A stretch of DNA of 52,029 nt from Bacteroidales bacterium (GTDB taxonomy: Bacteria; Bacteroidota; Bacteroidia; Bacteroidales; UBA932), in assembly GCA_017450165.1 (NCBI GenBank), contig JAFSWO010000028.1:1-52029 (forward strand), given 5' to 3'. The notes below the pieces were generated by a model. It saw only the letters and a program-made list of their open reading frames with translations. It was not told the DNA's origin and did not search any database. The position numbers and the translations under genes are program-made. Positions 42,758 through 52,029 of this stretch are shown one piece after another; position 1 is the stretch's first letter; each line of letters opens with the position of its first letter.

Positions 42758-44118
42758 GCATTTTCGGTGTATATGGCGCTCCGCACGCCGCCAACCTTGT
42801 CTATTACGGACTTCACACCTTGCAACACCGGGGGCAGGAAGCTGCCGGCATTGCCGCCTTCGACGAAAACGGGAAAGGCCTTCGTCACCGCGGTCTCGGC
42901 TTACTCGGCGAAGTATTCAACCAGAGCATTCTTGACACGCTCAAAGGCAGCATCGCCATGGGTGGCGTCAAATATGCCAATGCCTCCAAAGGAGGCCTGG
43001 ACAATGTCCCGCCGCTCTTTTTCCACCACCATTCGGGCGACTTTGCCATCGCCAACGACGGCAATCTGATCAACCGTGCGGAAGTGGTGAGCTATTTGGA
43101 ATCGCGCGGCAACATCTTCATGACCGATACGGACAGCGAACTGATGGCCGACCTTATCAAGAAGGAGGAGACCGGCGAGGACCGCATCTTCAGTATCGTC
43201 AGCGCGTTGCAGAAGATGGAGGGCGGATTTACCTTCCTGATCATGACCAAGAACCGTCTCTATGCCTGCCGCGACCGCAACGGCATCAAACCGCTGGCGC
43301 TCGGTAAACTGGGCGACGGTTACGTGGTGAGCAGCGAGACCTGCGCCTTTGACCTGGTAGGCGCTACCTTCCTGCGCGACGTGGAGCCGGGCGAGATCGT
43401 TACGATTGACCACCACGGCATCCGCAGCATGATGTACGACGAGCATCCGCGCCACCTGATGTGCGGAATGGAATACATCTATTTTGCCCGCCCGGACAGC
43501 GATATCGACGGCTGCAACGTTCACGCTTACCGCAAGGAATCGGGGCGCCGCCTCTGCCGGGAATGCCCCGCCGATGCCGATATCGTGGTCGGCGTGCCGG
43601 ATTCGAGCCTGAGCGCCGCGATGGGCTATGCGGAAGAGTCGGGCCTGCCCTATGAGATGGGTCTGGTCAAGAGCAAATATGTGGGCCGTACCTTTATCGA
43701 GCCCTCGCAGTCCATGCGCGAGCGCGGCGTCAAGATGAAACTCTCCGCCGTGCACAGCATCGTGGACGGCAAGCGCGTGGTGCTGGTGGATGACTCCATC
43801 GTGCGCGGCACCACCTCCCTCAAGATTATCAACCTGCTGCGCGAGGCCGGGGCCAAAGAGGTCCACGTGCGGATCGCCAGCCCGATGATGACCCACCCCT
43901 GCTTCTACGGCGTGGATACCTCCACCAAGGAAGAGCTGCTCTGCTCGCATCGCACGCTCGAGGAGGCCCGCGTCAAGATCGGTGCCGATTCGCTGGGCTA
44001 CCTGAGTCCGGAATCCACCGTTGCTTCCTGCCCGGGACGTGAGGCGCTTTGCCTCGCCTGCTTTACGGGCAAGTATCCGACCCCTATTTACGATCACGAA
44101 ACTGAAATCAACAAATAA
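42754..44118 (+). CDS. purF: Amidophosphoribosyltransferase lacking the N-terminal glutaminase cysteine
   Basis: A 454-residue enzyme of the first purine step (PRPP to phosphoribosylamine). The glutaminase-side motifs LQHRGQE (R26) and NDGNL (101-105) and the PRPP motif VLVDDSIVRGTT (343-354) are intact, as are four cysteines expected to hold a [4Fe-4S] cluster (C237, C383, C433, C436). The N-terminus, however, reads MSIFGVYG, where the family has a processed Cys in CGVFGIWG. No other start is available: an in-frame TAG lies at 42742-42744. Without that nucleophile the enzyme should not hydrolyse glutamine and might use free ammonia. Otherwise the gene looks fully conserved. Confidence 0.9.
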   Translation: MSIFGVYGAPHAANLVYYGLHTLQHRGQEAAGIAAFDENGKGLRHRGLGLLGEVFNQSILDTLKGSIAMGGVKYANASKGGLDNVPPLFFHHHSGDFAIANDGNLINRAEVVSYLESRGNIFMTDTDSELMADLIKKEETGEDRIFSIVSALQKMEGGFTFLIMTKNRLYACRDRNGIKPLALGKLGDGYVVSSETCAFDLVGATFLRDVEPGEIVTIDHHGIRSMMYDEHPRHLMCGMEYIYFARPDSDIDGCNVHAYRKESGRRLCRECPADADIVVGVPDSSLSAAMGYAEESGLPYEMGLVKSKYVGRTFIEPSQSMRERGVKMKLSAVHSIVDGKRVVLVDDSIVRGTTSLKIINLLREAGAKEVHVRIASPMMTHPCFYGVDTSTKEELLCSHRTLEEARVKIGADSLGYLSPESTVASCPGREALCLACFTGKYPTPIYDHETEINK

Positions 44119-44121
44119 CCT

Positions 44122-45147
44122 ATGGCAGAGAGTTACGAGAAAGCAGGCGTCAACCTGGAAGCGGGATACGAAGTGGTCCGCCGCATCAAACAGCATGTGG
44201 CCTCCACCGCCCGGACGGGCTCGATGGGAAATATCGGCTCCTTCGGCGGCATGTTCGATCTTTCCACGCTGGGTATCCGCGAACCGGTGCTGGTCAGCGG
44301 AACCGACGGTGTAGGCACCAAGTTGAAGATTGCCTTCGCAATGGATAAGCACGATACGATCGGCATCGATGCCGTGGCCATGTGCGTCAACGACGTGCTG
44401 GCCCAGGGTGCCGAGCCGCTGATCTTCCTTGACTACGTGGCACTGGGTCACAATATCCCGGCCAAGGTGGAAGCCATCGTGGCAGGCGTAGCGGAAGGTT
44501 GCCGTCAGGCCGGCTGCGCGCTGGTAGGCGGCGAGACCGCCGAGATGCCGGGTATGTACGGAGACGGTGAATACGACATTGCCGGCTATACCACCGGCGT
44601 CGTGGAGAAGGCCAAACTGATTGACGGCAGCAAGGTGGCCGTTGGCGACGTCCTGGTGGGCATTGCCAGCAGCGGCGTCCATTCCAACGGCTTCAGCCTG
44701 GTCCGCAAGATCGTGGCCGATGCCGGACTGAATTATTCTGATCCGATTCCTGAATTCGGCGGCCGCAAGTTGGGCGAAGTGCTCCTGACCCCTACCCGCA
44801 TCTACGTCAAGCAGGTACTGGATGTCATCCGTCACTGCGACGTGCACGGCGTGGCACATATCACCGGCGGCGGATTCGACGAGAACATTCCCCGAGTACT
44901 CCACGAGGGACAGGGACTCTCCATTCAGGAGGGATCCTGGGAGATTCTCCCCGTGTTCCGGATGCTGGAGAAGTGGGGCGGCATCCCGCACCGCGAGATG
45001 TTCAATATCTTCAACATGGGTATCGGCATGGTGCTCGTCCTCGACGACAAGGAGGCACCGGAGGCGATCCGCATCCTTGAAAGCCACGGTGAACGGGCTA
45101 CCGTCATCGGGCATGTTACGAACAAACCCGGCGTAGAGATCCGATGA
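44122..45147 (+). CDS. purM: Phosphoribosylformylglycinamidine cyclo-ligase (AIR synthase)
   Basis: A 341-residue ATP-dependent cyclase that converts FGAM to AIR. The N-terminal [15 protein letters not shown], the phrase [21 protein letters not shown]-like [16 protein letters not shown], and [11 protein letters not shown] are PurM signatures; [12 protein letters not shown] marks the C-terminal half. It lies 3 bases after purF and overlaps purN by four bases (ATGA). Confidence 0.97.
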   Translation: MAESYEKAGVNLEAGYEVVRRIKQHVASTARTGSMGNIGSFGGMFDLSTLGIREPVLVSGTDGVGTKLKIAFAMDKHDTIGIDAVAMCVNDVLAQGAEPLIFLDYVALGHNIPAKVEAIVAGVAEGCRQAGCALVGGETAEMPGMYGDGEYDIAGYTTGVVEKAKLIDGSKVAVGDVLVGIASSGVHSNGFSLVRKIVADAGLNYSDPIPEFGGRKLGEVLLTPTRIYVKQVLDVIRHCDVHGVAHITGGGFDENIPRVLHEGQGLSIQEGSWEILPVFRMLEKWGGIPHREMFNIFNMGIGMVLVLDDKEAPEAIRILESHGERATVIGHVTNKPGVEIR

Positions 45148-45704
45148 AAGCGATTGCCGTTTTTGCCAGCGGGTCAGGGACCAATTTCGAAGCTATCGCG
45201 CAGGCTTGCGCCGATGGCCGGTTGCAGGCGCGCATTGCGCTGATGGTCTGTGACGTCCCCGGTGCGCCGGTCATTGCCCGCGCAGAACGGTTCGGCATCG
45301 AATCCTTCGTCTTCAACCCCAAATCCTACAGCGGAAAGGCCGCCTATGAAGCGGAGATCGTCCGGCTGCTCGATGCGCATGACATCCAGCTCGTCTGTCT
45401 GGCCGGCTATATGCGGATTGTGGGACCTACGCTGTTGCAGGCCTATGGCGGCCGCATCATCAACATCCACCCGTCGCTGCTTCCCTCCTTCAAGGGGGCG
45501 CACGCCGTGGAGGATGCCGTGGCCTATGGCGTCAAGGTGTACGGCATTACCATCCACTGGGTCAATGACCAGTTGGATGGCGGACAGATTATCGCCCAGC
45601 GGGCTTTTCCCTATGAAGGCTCCGACCCGGCCGAAGTGCATCGCCAGGGTCAGGTGATTGAGCATCAACTGTATGTAGAAACTATTGCAAAACTTTTACA
45701 ATGA
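45144..45704 (+). CDS. purN: Phosphoribosylglycinamide formyltransferase
   Basis: A 186-residue transferase that moves a formyl group from 10-formyl-tetrahydrofolate to GAR. The N-terminal [13 protein letters not shown] binds GAR phosphate; the catalytic patch [19 protein letters not shown] and [13 protein letters not shown] holds the Asn-His pair, and the Asp lies in VNDQLDGG. It overlaps both neighbours by four bases. Its cofactor is supplied by FolD further along the operon. Confidence 0.96.
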   Translation: MKAIAVFASGSGTNFEAIAQACADGRLQARIALMVCDVPGAPVIARAERFGIESFVFNPKSYSGKAAYEAEIVRLLDAHDIQLVCLAGYMRIVGPTLLQAYGGRIINIHPSLLPSFKGAHAVEDAVAYGVKVYGITIHWVNDQLDGGQIIAQRAFPYEGSDPAEVHRQGQVIEHQLYVETIAKLLQ

Positions 45705-47230
45705 GAGCTTTAGTCAGTGTCAGCGACAAAACGGGCCTGGTCCCTTTCGTGAAGGGACTGCAGGCACTTGGCTGGGAAATCATCGCCACCGGCGGCACAC
45801 AGCGGCTGCTGGAAGAGAGCGGCGTGAAGACCATCGGCATCAGCGAAGTGACCGGTTTTCCGGAAATCTGTGACGGCCGCGTGAAGACGCTGCACCCCAA
45901 GGTGCACGGCGGCATCCTGGCCCGTCGCGATCTTCCCGACCACATGGAGACCCTGAAGGAGAACGGCATTGAGACCATCGAGATGGTCTGCGTCAACCTC
46001 TACCCCTTCCGCCAGACCATTGCCAAAGAGGGAGTGACGATGGAAGAGGCCATTGAGAATATCGATATCGGCGGCCCCTCCATGCTGCGCAGCGCCGCCA
46101 AGAACTGGCGTGACGTCACGGTGGTCTGCGATCCCTCCGATTATGACACCGTTCTGGAAGAGGTCCGCGCCAGCGGCAATACCACCTCGGAAACCCGACT
46201 CAAACTCTCTGCCAAGGCCTATTCGCACACCGCCAGCTACGACATGTGCATCGCCTCGTACATGCGCGAGAAGGCCGGCCTCAACAAGAAACTCTATCTG
46301 GAGTACGACCTGAAGCAACCGCTCCGCTATGGCGAGAACCCGCATCAGGCTGCTGAGTTCTACGCTGCAGGCCAGGCCGTTCCCTATTCCCTGGCTTTCG
46401 CAAAACAGTTGCAGGGAAAGGAACTTTCCTATAACAATATTCAGGATGCCAACGCCGCCCTTTGTATCGTCCGCGACTTTGCAGAGCCCTTCTGCGTGGC
46501 TCTCAAGCACATGAACCCGTGCGGCGCCGCTGTGGGTAAAACCCTCGAAGAGGCGTGGGAGGCCGCCTATGAAGCCGATAAGGTGAGCATTTATGGTGGT
46601 ATCGTCGCCGTCAACCGGCCCCTTACCGCCGCCGTTGCCAACGGCATGAAACCCATCTTCCTGGAGATTGTTCTGGCACCCGATTTTACGCCGGAAGCGC
46701 TCGAGATTCTCTCCTCAAAGAAGAATCTACGTGTGATTCAAGTAGATATGACGCCTTCCGACGCCCCTGTTCCGCAGTATATCAGCGTCACGGGAGGCAT
46801 GCTCTCGCAGCAGCTCGATACCGCTGTGGAGACCCTCACGGAAGAGATGTGCGTCACCAAAAAGAAACCGACGGCGCCCCAGATGGCCGACCTGACTTTC
46901 GGCTGGAAACTGGTCAAGCACGTCAAATCGAATGCCATCGCCGTGGTGAAAGACAACCACTCGGTGGGTATCGGCGCCGGCCAGACGAACCGCGTGGGAT
47001 CGGCCGAGATCGCTCTCAAGGAGGCGCAGGCCGCCGGCTTCATGAAAGACCTCGTGCTGGCTTCCGACGGCTTCCTTCCCTTCGGGGACACGGTGGAACT
47101 GGCTTCCCGCTACGGCGTAACCGCCATCGTACAGCCGGGCGGCAGTATCCGTGACGAAGAATCCATTGCCAAGGCTGATGAACTGGGCATCACCATGCTC
47201 TTCACCGGCGTGAGACATTTCAAACACTGA
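45701..47230 (+). CDS. purH: Bifunctional AICAR transformylase / IMP cyclohydrolase
   Basis: A 509-residue enzyme for the last two steps to IMP. The N-terminal MGS-like cyclohydrolase domain (about 1-195) shows [31 protein letters not shown] and NLYPF. The C-terminal transformylase domain has LRYGENPHQAA, KHMNPCGAAVG and KSNAIAVVKDNHSVGIGAGQ. The length is normal. It is coupled to purN (ATGA overlap) and lies 3 bases before purD. Confidence 0.97.
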   Translation: MRALVSVSDKTGLVPFVKGLQALGWEIIATGGTQRLLEESGVKTIGISEVTGFPEICDGRVKTLHPKVHGGILARRDLPDHMETLKENGIETIEMVCVNLYPFRQTIAKEGVTMEEAIENIDIGGPSMLRSAAKNWRDVTVVCDPSDYDTVLEEVRASGNTTSETRLKLSAKAYSHTASYDMCIASYMREKAGLNKKLYLEYDLKQPLRYGENPHQAAEFYAAGQAVPYSLAFAKQLQGKELSYNNIQDANAALCIVRDFAEPFCVALKHMNPCGAAVGKTLEEAWEAAYEADKVSIYGGIVAVNRPLTAAVANGMKPIFLEIVLAPDFTPEALEILSSKKNLRVIQVDMTPSDAPVPQYISVTGGMLSQQLDTAVETLTEEMCVTKKKPTAPQMADLTFGWKLVKHVKSNAIAVVKDNHSVGIGAGQTNRVGSAEIALKEAQAAGFMKDLVLASDGFLPFGDTVELASRYGVTAIVQPGGSIRDEESIAKADELGITMLFTGVRHFKH

Positions 47231-47233
47231 TCC

Positions 47234-48499
47234 ATGAAGAACAAGAAAGTACTCGTTGTCGGAGGAGGCGGTCGTTGCCACGCCATCGTGGATGCCCTGT
47301 TGCGTTCGCCGCAGGTGGCCGAGGTCTTCTGTGCCCCGGGCAATGCGGGAATCGGCGCAGTGGCTACCAACGTGCCCATCAAAGATACCGATGTGCCCGC
47401 CCTGCTGGCCTTTGCCAAAGAGCAGGCCGTGGATCTGACGGTGGTCGGTCCGGAAGCGGCGCTGGCCGCCGGCATCGTGGATGCTTTCCGTGCGGAAGGG
47501 CTGCCCATCTTTGGCCATACCCGTGCCGCAACGCAGATTGAGAGCAGCAAGGGATTCGCCAAGGAACTGATGGAAAAATACGGAATTCCGACCGCCGGCT
47601 ATCGCACCTTTACCGACTATGAAGCGGCACGCGCTTACGTGGCTGCCCGCCCCTTCCCCGCCGTGCTTAAATACGACGGGCTAGCTGCCGGCAAGGGCGT
47701 CGTCGTGGCTCAAACGCCGGAGGAGGCGGATACCGCCCTGCGGGAGATGCTGCTCGAGAGCAAGTTCGGCGAAGCCAGCGTAATCGTGGAAGATTTCCTG
47801 ACCGGTCCGGAGTTCTCCTTCATGTGCTTCGTCTGTGGCAATCAGGTGGCCCCCATGCCGCTCTCACAGGACCACAAGCGGGCTTTCGACGGCGACAAGG
47901 GTCCGAATACCGGTGGAATGGGCGCCTACACGGGACTGCCTTTCATCACGAAAGAAGATGAAGACTTCGCTTTCCACGAGATTCTCTGCAAAGCCGCAGC
48001 TGCGATGTGCAGCGAAGGCCTCCCCCTGAGCGGCGTGCTCTACGGCGGGCTGATGAAAACGCCGCAGGGCATCAAGGTCATCGAATTCAACGCTCGCTTC
48101 GGCGACCCTGAAACCGAGGTGGTTCTCCCGCTGATGGAGAGCGACATATACGCCATCTTCGAGGCCGTTGCCGGTGGCCGCGAAATCCCTCGGATTATTT
48201 GGAAAAATTTTGTAACTTTGGGTGTTGTACTCGCCTCCAAGGGATATCCGGGCGGATATGCCAAGGGCATTGAGATTGAAGGAACCGACACGGTCAAGGC
48301 CAAACTCTTCCACATGGGCACCGCACTGAAGGAAGGCAAGCTTCTGACCGCGGGCGGCCGTGTGATGATGTTGGTAGCCGAAGGCCCTACCATCGCCCTG
48401 GCCCGCGAAAAGGCTTACGCGGAGATCGCCAAAATCCGCTGCGATAATCTCTTCTGGCGAAACGACATTGCACACTGTGCACTCAATAAAGCGAACTGA
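47234..48499 (+). CDS. purD: Phosphoribosylamine--glycine ligase
   Basis: A 421-residue ATP-grasp ligase that joins glycine to phosphoribosylamine to form GAR, the second purine step. The N-terminal [18 protein letters not shown], the ATP-grasp segment starting [31 protein letters not shown] and [10 protein letters not shown] are PurD signatures; [12 protein letters not shown] carries metal ligands. Many PurD proteins read GGREHA where this one has GGRCHA, a small change. It lies 2 bases before folD. Confidence 0.96.
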   Translation: MKNKKVLVVGGGGRCHAIVDALLRSPQVAEVFCAPGNAGIGAVATNVPIKDTDVPALLAFAKEQAVDLTVVGPEAALAAGIVDAFRAEGLPIFGHTRAATQIESSKGFAKELMEKYGIPTAGYRTFTDYEAARAYVAARPFPAVLKYDGLAAGKGVVVAQTPEEADTALREMLLESKFGEASVIVEDFLTGPEFSFMCFVCGNQVAPMPLSQDHKRAFDGDKGPNTGGMGAYTGLPFITKEDEDFAFHEILCKAAAAMCSEGLPLSGVLYGGLMKTPQGIKVIEFNARFGDPETEVVLPLMESDIYAIFEAVAGGREIPRIIWKNFVTLGVVLASKGYPGGYAKGIEIEGTDTVKAKLFHMGTALKEGKLLTAGGRVMMLVAEGPTIALAREKAYAEIAKIRCDNLFWRNDIAHCALNKAN

Positions 48500-48501
48500 C
48501 T

Positions 48502-49362
48502 ATGGGAACGATCATTGATGGAAAACGGATTTCCGACAACCTGAAAGAGGAGATGAAGGCGCAGGTGGTTGCGCTGGAGCGGCAGTATGGCCGCCGACCC
48601 GGTCTGGCCGTCATCATCGTGGGTGAAAACCCCGCCAGCCAGGTCTATGTCCGCAACAAGGTCCGTGCAGCGGAATTCGTCGGGCTGCGATCGGTGCAGG
48701 TTACCCTGCCCGAATCTACGCCGGAGGCCGATCTGCTCGCGCAGATCCGCAGGCTGAACGAAGATCCCGCTATTGACGGCGTTCTCGTCCAGCTTCCGCT
48801 TCCCGCGCATATCAATGAAGAGAAGGTGATTGACACCATTGCACTGGAGAAAGACGTGGACGGGTTCCATCCCGGCAATGTCGGCGCCCTCTGGCTGGGC
48901 AAACCCTGCACCCTGCCCTGCACCCCGAAAGGCTGCCTCCACCTCATCCAGACCACCGGCATAGAATTGCGCGGCGCGCTGGCAGTCGTGATCGGCCGCT
49001 CGAACATCGTGGGCAAGCCGATGGCCAAACTGCTGCTGGATCAGCACGCTACCGTCATAATGGCCCATTCGCGCACCCGCAACCTCGGCGAGCTGACCCG
49101 CCAGGCCGATATCATTGTGGCTGCCGTAGGCAAACGCAACCTGGTCACGGCCGACATGGTGAAACCTGGCGCCGTGGTCATTGACGTCGGTATGAACCGT
49201 GATGACGAAGGACATCTCTGCGGAGACGTGGATTTTGCCGGAGTCAAAGAGGTGGCCGGATTCGTCACCCCCGTTCCGGGCGGTGTAGGTCCGATGACCA
49301 TTACCATGCTTATTCAGAACACCCTGGATAGTTTCATCAAACGCGAATCAAAGAAACAATAA
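48502..49362 (+). CDS. folD: Bifunctional methylenetetrahydrofolate dehydrogenase / cyclohydrolase
   Basis: A 286-residue enzyme that converts 5,10-methylene-THF to 10-formyl-THF, the formyl donor for PurN and PurH. The catalytic Tyr-Lys pair sits in [32 protein letters not shown], the nucleotide-binding [11 protein letters not shown] and PGGVGPMT are all present. Its position in the purine operon links cofactor supply to demand. It lies 6 bases before the F420-ligase-like gene. Confidence 0.97.
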   Translation: MGTIIDGKRISDNLKEEMKAQVVALERQYGRRPGLAVIIVGENPASQVYVRNKVRAAEFVGLRSVQVTLPESTPEADLLAQIRRLNEDPAIDGVLVQLPLPAHINEEKVIDTIALEKDVDGFHPGNVGALWLGKPCTLPCTPKGCLHLIQTTGIELRGALAVVIGRSNIVGKPMAKLLLDQHATVIMAHSRTRNLGELTRQADIIVAAVGKRNLVTADMVKPGAVVIDVGMNRDDEGHLCGDVDFAGVKEVAGFVTPVPGGVGPMTITMLIQNTLDSFIKRESKKQ

Positions 49363-49368
49363 CCGCAT

Positions 49369-50571
49369 ATGAATCATCACGAAAGAAGAGTCGGGACTGT
49401 GTCCCGCGGAATCCGGTGCCCGATTATCCGGCAGGGAGACAACATCGCTGAAATCGTAACCTCCTGCGTGCTCCAAGCCGCAGCCGAAGAAGGATTTGCG
49501 TTGCACAACCGCGACGTGATTTCCGTCACGGAATCCATTGTAGCCCGTTCGCAAGGCAACTATGCAACGGTGGATGCCATCGCAAAAGATGTCAAAGCCA
49601 AGACCGGCGGAGAAACGGTCGGTGTCATTTTCCCGATCCTCTCCCGCAACCGCTTTGCCATCTGCCTGCGCGGTATCGCTGCCGGCTGCAAGAAGATCGT
49701 GCTGATGCTCAGCTATCCGTCCGACGAGGTCGGTAACTCGCTGGTCAGCCTGGATGCCCTGGATGAGGCCGGCATCAACCCTTATTCCGACGTGCTGACG
49801 CTGGAGCGCTACCGCGAACTCTTCGGCGTGGTCCGTCACGAATTCACCGGCATGGATTACGTGGAGTATTACGGCGACCTGATCCGCGAATGCGGCGCAG
49901 AGGTTGAGATTGTCTTTGCCAACCGTCCCAAGACCATTCTGGATTACACCGATACCGTCATCTGTTGCGACATCCACACCCGTTTCCGCACCAAACGCAT
50001 CCTCAAGGATGCCGGTGCCCGCGTGGTGCTCGGACTGGACGATCTCATGGATGCGCCGATAGAGGGCAGCGGCTACAACGAGCGTTACGGCCTGCTCGGC
50101 TCCAACAAGGCGACCGAAGACAGCGTCAAACTCTTCCCGCACCCCTGCAAGGAACTGGTTCTCGATATTCAGGCGCGTATCCTGAAAGCAACCGGCAAGC
50201 ACGTAGAGGTGATGATCTACGGCGACGGCGCCTTCAAGGATCCGAAAGGAAAGATCTGGGAACTGGCCGACCCGGTGGTCTCCCCGACCTTCACCGACGG
50301 CCTGATTGGTACGCCCAACGAGCTCAAGCTCAAATATTTGGCAGATAACGAATTCGCCAACCTCAAAGGAGAAGCGCTGCGCGACGCCATCTCGGCCAGC
50401 ATCCGCGCCAAGGATGCGGACCTCAAGGGCAAGATGGTCTCCGAAGGCACGACTCCGCGCCAGCTGACCGACCTGATTGGTTCGCTCTGCGATTTGACCT
50501 CCGGTTCGGGAGACAAGGGCACCCCCATCGTACTCGTACAAGGTTACTTCGACAACTATACCACTGAGTAG
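49369..50571 (+). CDS. F420-0:gamma-glutamyl ligase (CofE)-like protein
   Basis: A 400-residue protein. Its N-terminal half (RCPIIRQGDNIAEIV, then RDVISVTESIVARSQG) resembles the CofE/F420-ligase family, which adds glutamate to coenzyme F420 precursors. The centre holds IVLMLSYPSDEVGN and the C-terminal half has MIYGDGAFKDPKGKIWELADPV, followed by TFTDGLIGTPNELKLK, another family-like segment. Bacteroidetes are not known to make F420, so the acceptor is probably something else; a folate or another gamma-glutamyl acceptor is possible given folD next to it, but that is inference. It is cotranscribed with folD and the DUF1846 gene (2 bases). Confidence 0.65.
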   Translation: MNHHERRVGTVSRGIRCPIIRQGDNIAEIVTSCVLQAAAEEGFALHNRDVISVTESIVARSQGNYATVDAIAKDVKAKTGGETVGVIFPILSRNRFAICLRGIAAGCKKIVLMLSYPSDEVGNSLVSLDALDEAGINPYSDVLTLERYRELFGVVRHEFTGMDYVEYYGDLIRECGAEVEIVFANRPKTILDYTDTVICCDIHTRFRTKRILKDAGARVVLGLDDLMDAPIEGSGYNERYGLLGSNKATEDSVKLFPHPCKELVLDIQARILKATGKHVEVMIYGDGAFKDPKGKIWELADPVVSPTFTDGLIGTPNELKLKYLADNEFANLKGEALRDAISASIRAKDADLKGKMVSEGTTPRQLTDLIGSLCDLTSGSGDKGTPIVLVQGYFDNYTTE

Positions 50572-50573
50572 CC

Positions 50574-52029
50574 ATGAAAATCGGTTTTGACAACGCCAAA
50601 TATGTGCGCATCCAGTCGGAGCACATCCGCGAGCGCATCGCCCAGTTCGGGGACAAACTTTACATGGAGTTCGGCGGCAAACTCTTCGACGATCACCATG
50701 CCAGTCGCGTCCTCCCCGGATTTGAGCCGGACAGCAAACTGAAGATGTTGACCCAACTGATCGACGACGTGGAGATCATCATCGTCATCAGCGCCATCGA
50801 TATCGAGAAGAACAAGATCCGCAACGACCTGGGCATCACCTACGACGAAGACGTCCTCCGCCTGCGGGATGAGTTCCTCAGCCGCGGATTCCTCGTGGGA
50901 AGCGTTGTCATCACCCACTACAACGGACAGGCCAGCGCCGATGTTTATCGTGCCAAGCTCAAACGCAAGGGCATCAAGGTCTATTACCACCACACGATCG
51001 AGGGCTATCCAAACAACGTAGCGCTGATCGATTCCGAGGAGGGATTCGGCAAGAACGATTATGTCCAGACCACCCGCAAGCTGGTGGTGGTCACCGCTCC
51101 TGGGCCGGGCAGCGGCAAGATGGCCGTCTGCCTCAGCCAACTCTACCAGGAGCATCACCGGGGCGTCAAGGCGGGTTACGCCAAATTCGAGACTTTCCCC
51201 ATCTGGAGCCTCCCGCTGAAACATCCCGTCAACATCGCCTACGAGGCCGCAACGGCCGATCTGAACGACGTCAACATGATTGACCCGTTCCATCTGGAGG
51301 CCTACGGAAAGACCGCCGTCAACTACAACCGCGACATCGAGATTTTCCCGGTGCTCGACGCCCTTTTCGAGGGCATATACGGTAAGAACCCCTATAAGTC
51401 ACCCACCGATATGGGCGTGAACATGATCGGGTTCTGCATGAGTGACGAGGAGGTCTGCTGCAAGGCGGCCAAGGATGAGATCGTGCGCCGCTACTATTCC
51501 GCGCTCGGCAAACTGGCGGAGGGCGACTGTAACGACAACGAAGTGAACAAGATTGCCCTGCTGATGAAGCAGGCGCAGATCACCACCGAGTTCCGCCGCA
51601 CCACGGTGGCGGCCAAACAGAAGATGGAAGAATCGGGCGTCCATTCCGCCGCGCTGGAACTGCTCGACGGCACCATCATCACCGCCAAGACCTCTCCGCT
51701 GCTGGGACCGAGCGCCGCGCTGATCCTCAACGTAACCAAGCACCTGGCCGGCATCGGTCACGACGTCAAACTCATCCCGCAGAGCATGATCGAGCCCATC
51801 CAGACCACCAAGGTCAGCTACCTGCACGGCCACAACCCGCGCCTTCATTCGGACGAAGTACTGGTGGCCCTCTCGATGCTCGCACCGCAGGATGACAACT
51901 GCCGCCGGGCGCTGGAGCACCTGCCCGACCTGCGCGGCTGCCAGATGCACTCCACCGTCATGCTCAGCGAAGTGGACCGCAAGATTTTCAAGAAACTCGG
52001 CGTAGAACTGACCTGCGACCCGGTCAAGA
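50574..52029 (+). CDS. DUF1846 family protein (3' truncated by window end)
   Basis: The frame opens at ATG 50574 (FDNAKYVRIQSEHIRERI) and remains open to the window end, covering about 485 residues. DUF1846 proteins are about 500 residues, so only a short tail is missing. The family has no firmly established function. A P-loop-like GPGSGK lies at residues 177-182, within VVVTAPGPGSGKMAV, and may bind a nucleotide. TAKTSPLLGPSAALILN is another conserved patch. It follows the F420-ligase-like gene by 2 bases as part of the purine-folate operon. Confidence 0.85.
   Translation, partial: MKIGFDNAKYVRIQSEHIRERIAQFGDKLYMEFGGKLFDDHHASRVLPGFEPDSKLKMLTQLIDDVEIIIVISAIDIEKNKIRNDLGITYDEDVLRLRDEFLSRGFLVGSVVITHYNGQASADVYRAKLKRKGIKVYYHHTIEGYPNNVALIDSEEGFGKNDYVQTTRKLVVVTAPGPGSGKMAVCLSQLYQEHHRGVKAGYAKFETFPIWSLPLKHPVNIAYEAATADLNDVNMIDPFHLEAYGKTAVNYNRDIEIFPVLDALFEGIYGKNPYKSPTDMGVNMIGFCMSDEEVCCKAAKDEIVRRYYSALGKLAEGDCNDNEVNKIALLMKQAQITTEFRRTTVAAKQKMEESGVHSAALELLDGTIITAKTSPLLGPSAALILNVTKHLAGIGHDVKLIPQSMIEPIQTTKVSYLHGHNPRLHSDEVLVALSMLAPQDDNCRRALEHLPDLRGCQMHSTVMLSEVDRKIFKKLGVELTCDPVK

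Noticed and set aside
42901..45114. 737-codon minus-strand open frame across purF and purM
   Set aside because: Antisense shadow of two conserved purine genes; no domain recognised.
48198..48220. TTTG and a perfect TAACTTTG box inside purD
   Set aside because: The spacer is only 11 bases, the site is deep inside a coding region, and no gene start follows nearby.

Overview
This window is a dense, G+C-rich chromosomal segment that most likely comes from an uncultured or gut/rumen member of the Bacteroidales. Support comes from the Bacteroidetes-type -7 promoter box (TAnnTTTG) in most of the larger intergenic gaps, the absence of clear Shine-Dalgarno sequences, and gene types typical of the phylum: serC-serA-DUF1015, an FHS-type sugar permease, a DUF4369/thioredoxin lipoprotein, a pRiA4b ORF-3-like protein and class 1B dihydroorotate dehydrogenase. 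Genus is not resolvable by eye. No tRNA, rRNA, CRISPR array, insertion sequence or phage gene was seen.

Layout. 1-4340 (+): tail of an ExbD-like protein, a terminator, alkaline phosphatase lipoprotein, asnS, udk and a TonB-like membrane protein. 4381-13540 (+): glutamine synthetase, then a tight run of radical SAM/SPASM protein, GT4 glycosyltransferase, MsbA-like ABC exporter and AMP-forming acyl ligase, followed by dCMP deaminase and an S41 protease. 13537-15750 (-): recQ. 15825-17925 (+): nhaA and an FKBP lipoprotein, converging on miaA and a pRiA4b-like gene (-, 17903-19311). 19371-23376 (+): yigZ, then serC-serA-DUF1015 from a clear promoter. 23517-24227 (-): YfiH-type laccase-domain protein. 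24331-29483 (+): sugar permease, thioredoxin-like lipoprotein, M16 peptidase. 29484-30209 has no gene and is rich in palindromes and repeats.

The right-hand 22 kb is a nucleotide-synthesis island. From one 232-bp intergenic region (37617-37848), a pyrimidine operon pyrC-carB-pyrK-pyrD-pyrF-pyrE runs left and a purine operon purC-E-L-F-M-N-H-D-folD runs right, continuing into an F420-ligase-like gene and a DUF1846 gene cut by the window end. Together they encode most of UMP synthesis from carbamoyl phosphate (carA and pyrB are not here) and most of IMP synthesis (no purK, purB), plus FolD, which makes the 10-formyl-folate used by PurN and PurH.

Most notable: (1) the PurF glutaminase domain has no N-terminal cysteine nucleophile, although the other glutaminase, PRPP and Fe-S ligand residues are kept; (2) the pyr leader encodes a possible 12-codon peptide that stops four bases before a terminator-like hairpin, an arrangement resembling attenuation; (3) a perfect 9-bp-arm palindrome overlaps the expected purC transcription start; (4) a F420-ligase-family protein lies at the end of the purine/folate operon in a phylum not known for F420; (5) an eight-cysteine cluster lies inside the DUF1015 protein; (6) REP-like nested palindromes occur at 23405-23513 and 29866-29951, with a tandem 57-bp repeat pair at 29994-30122.
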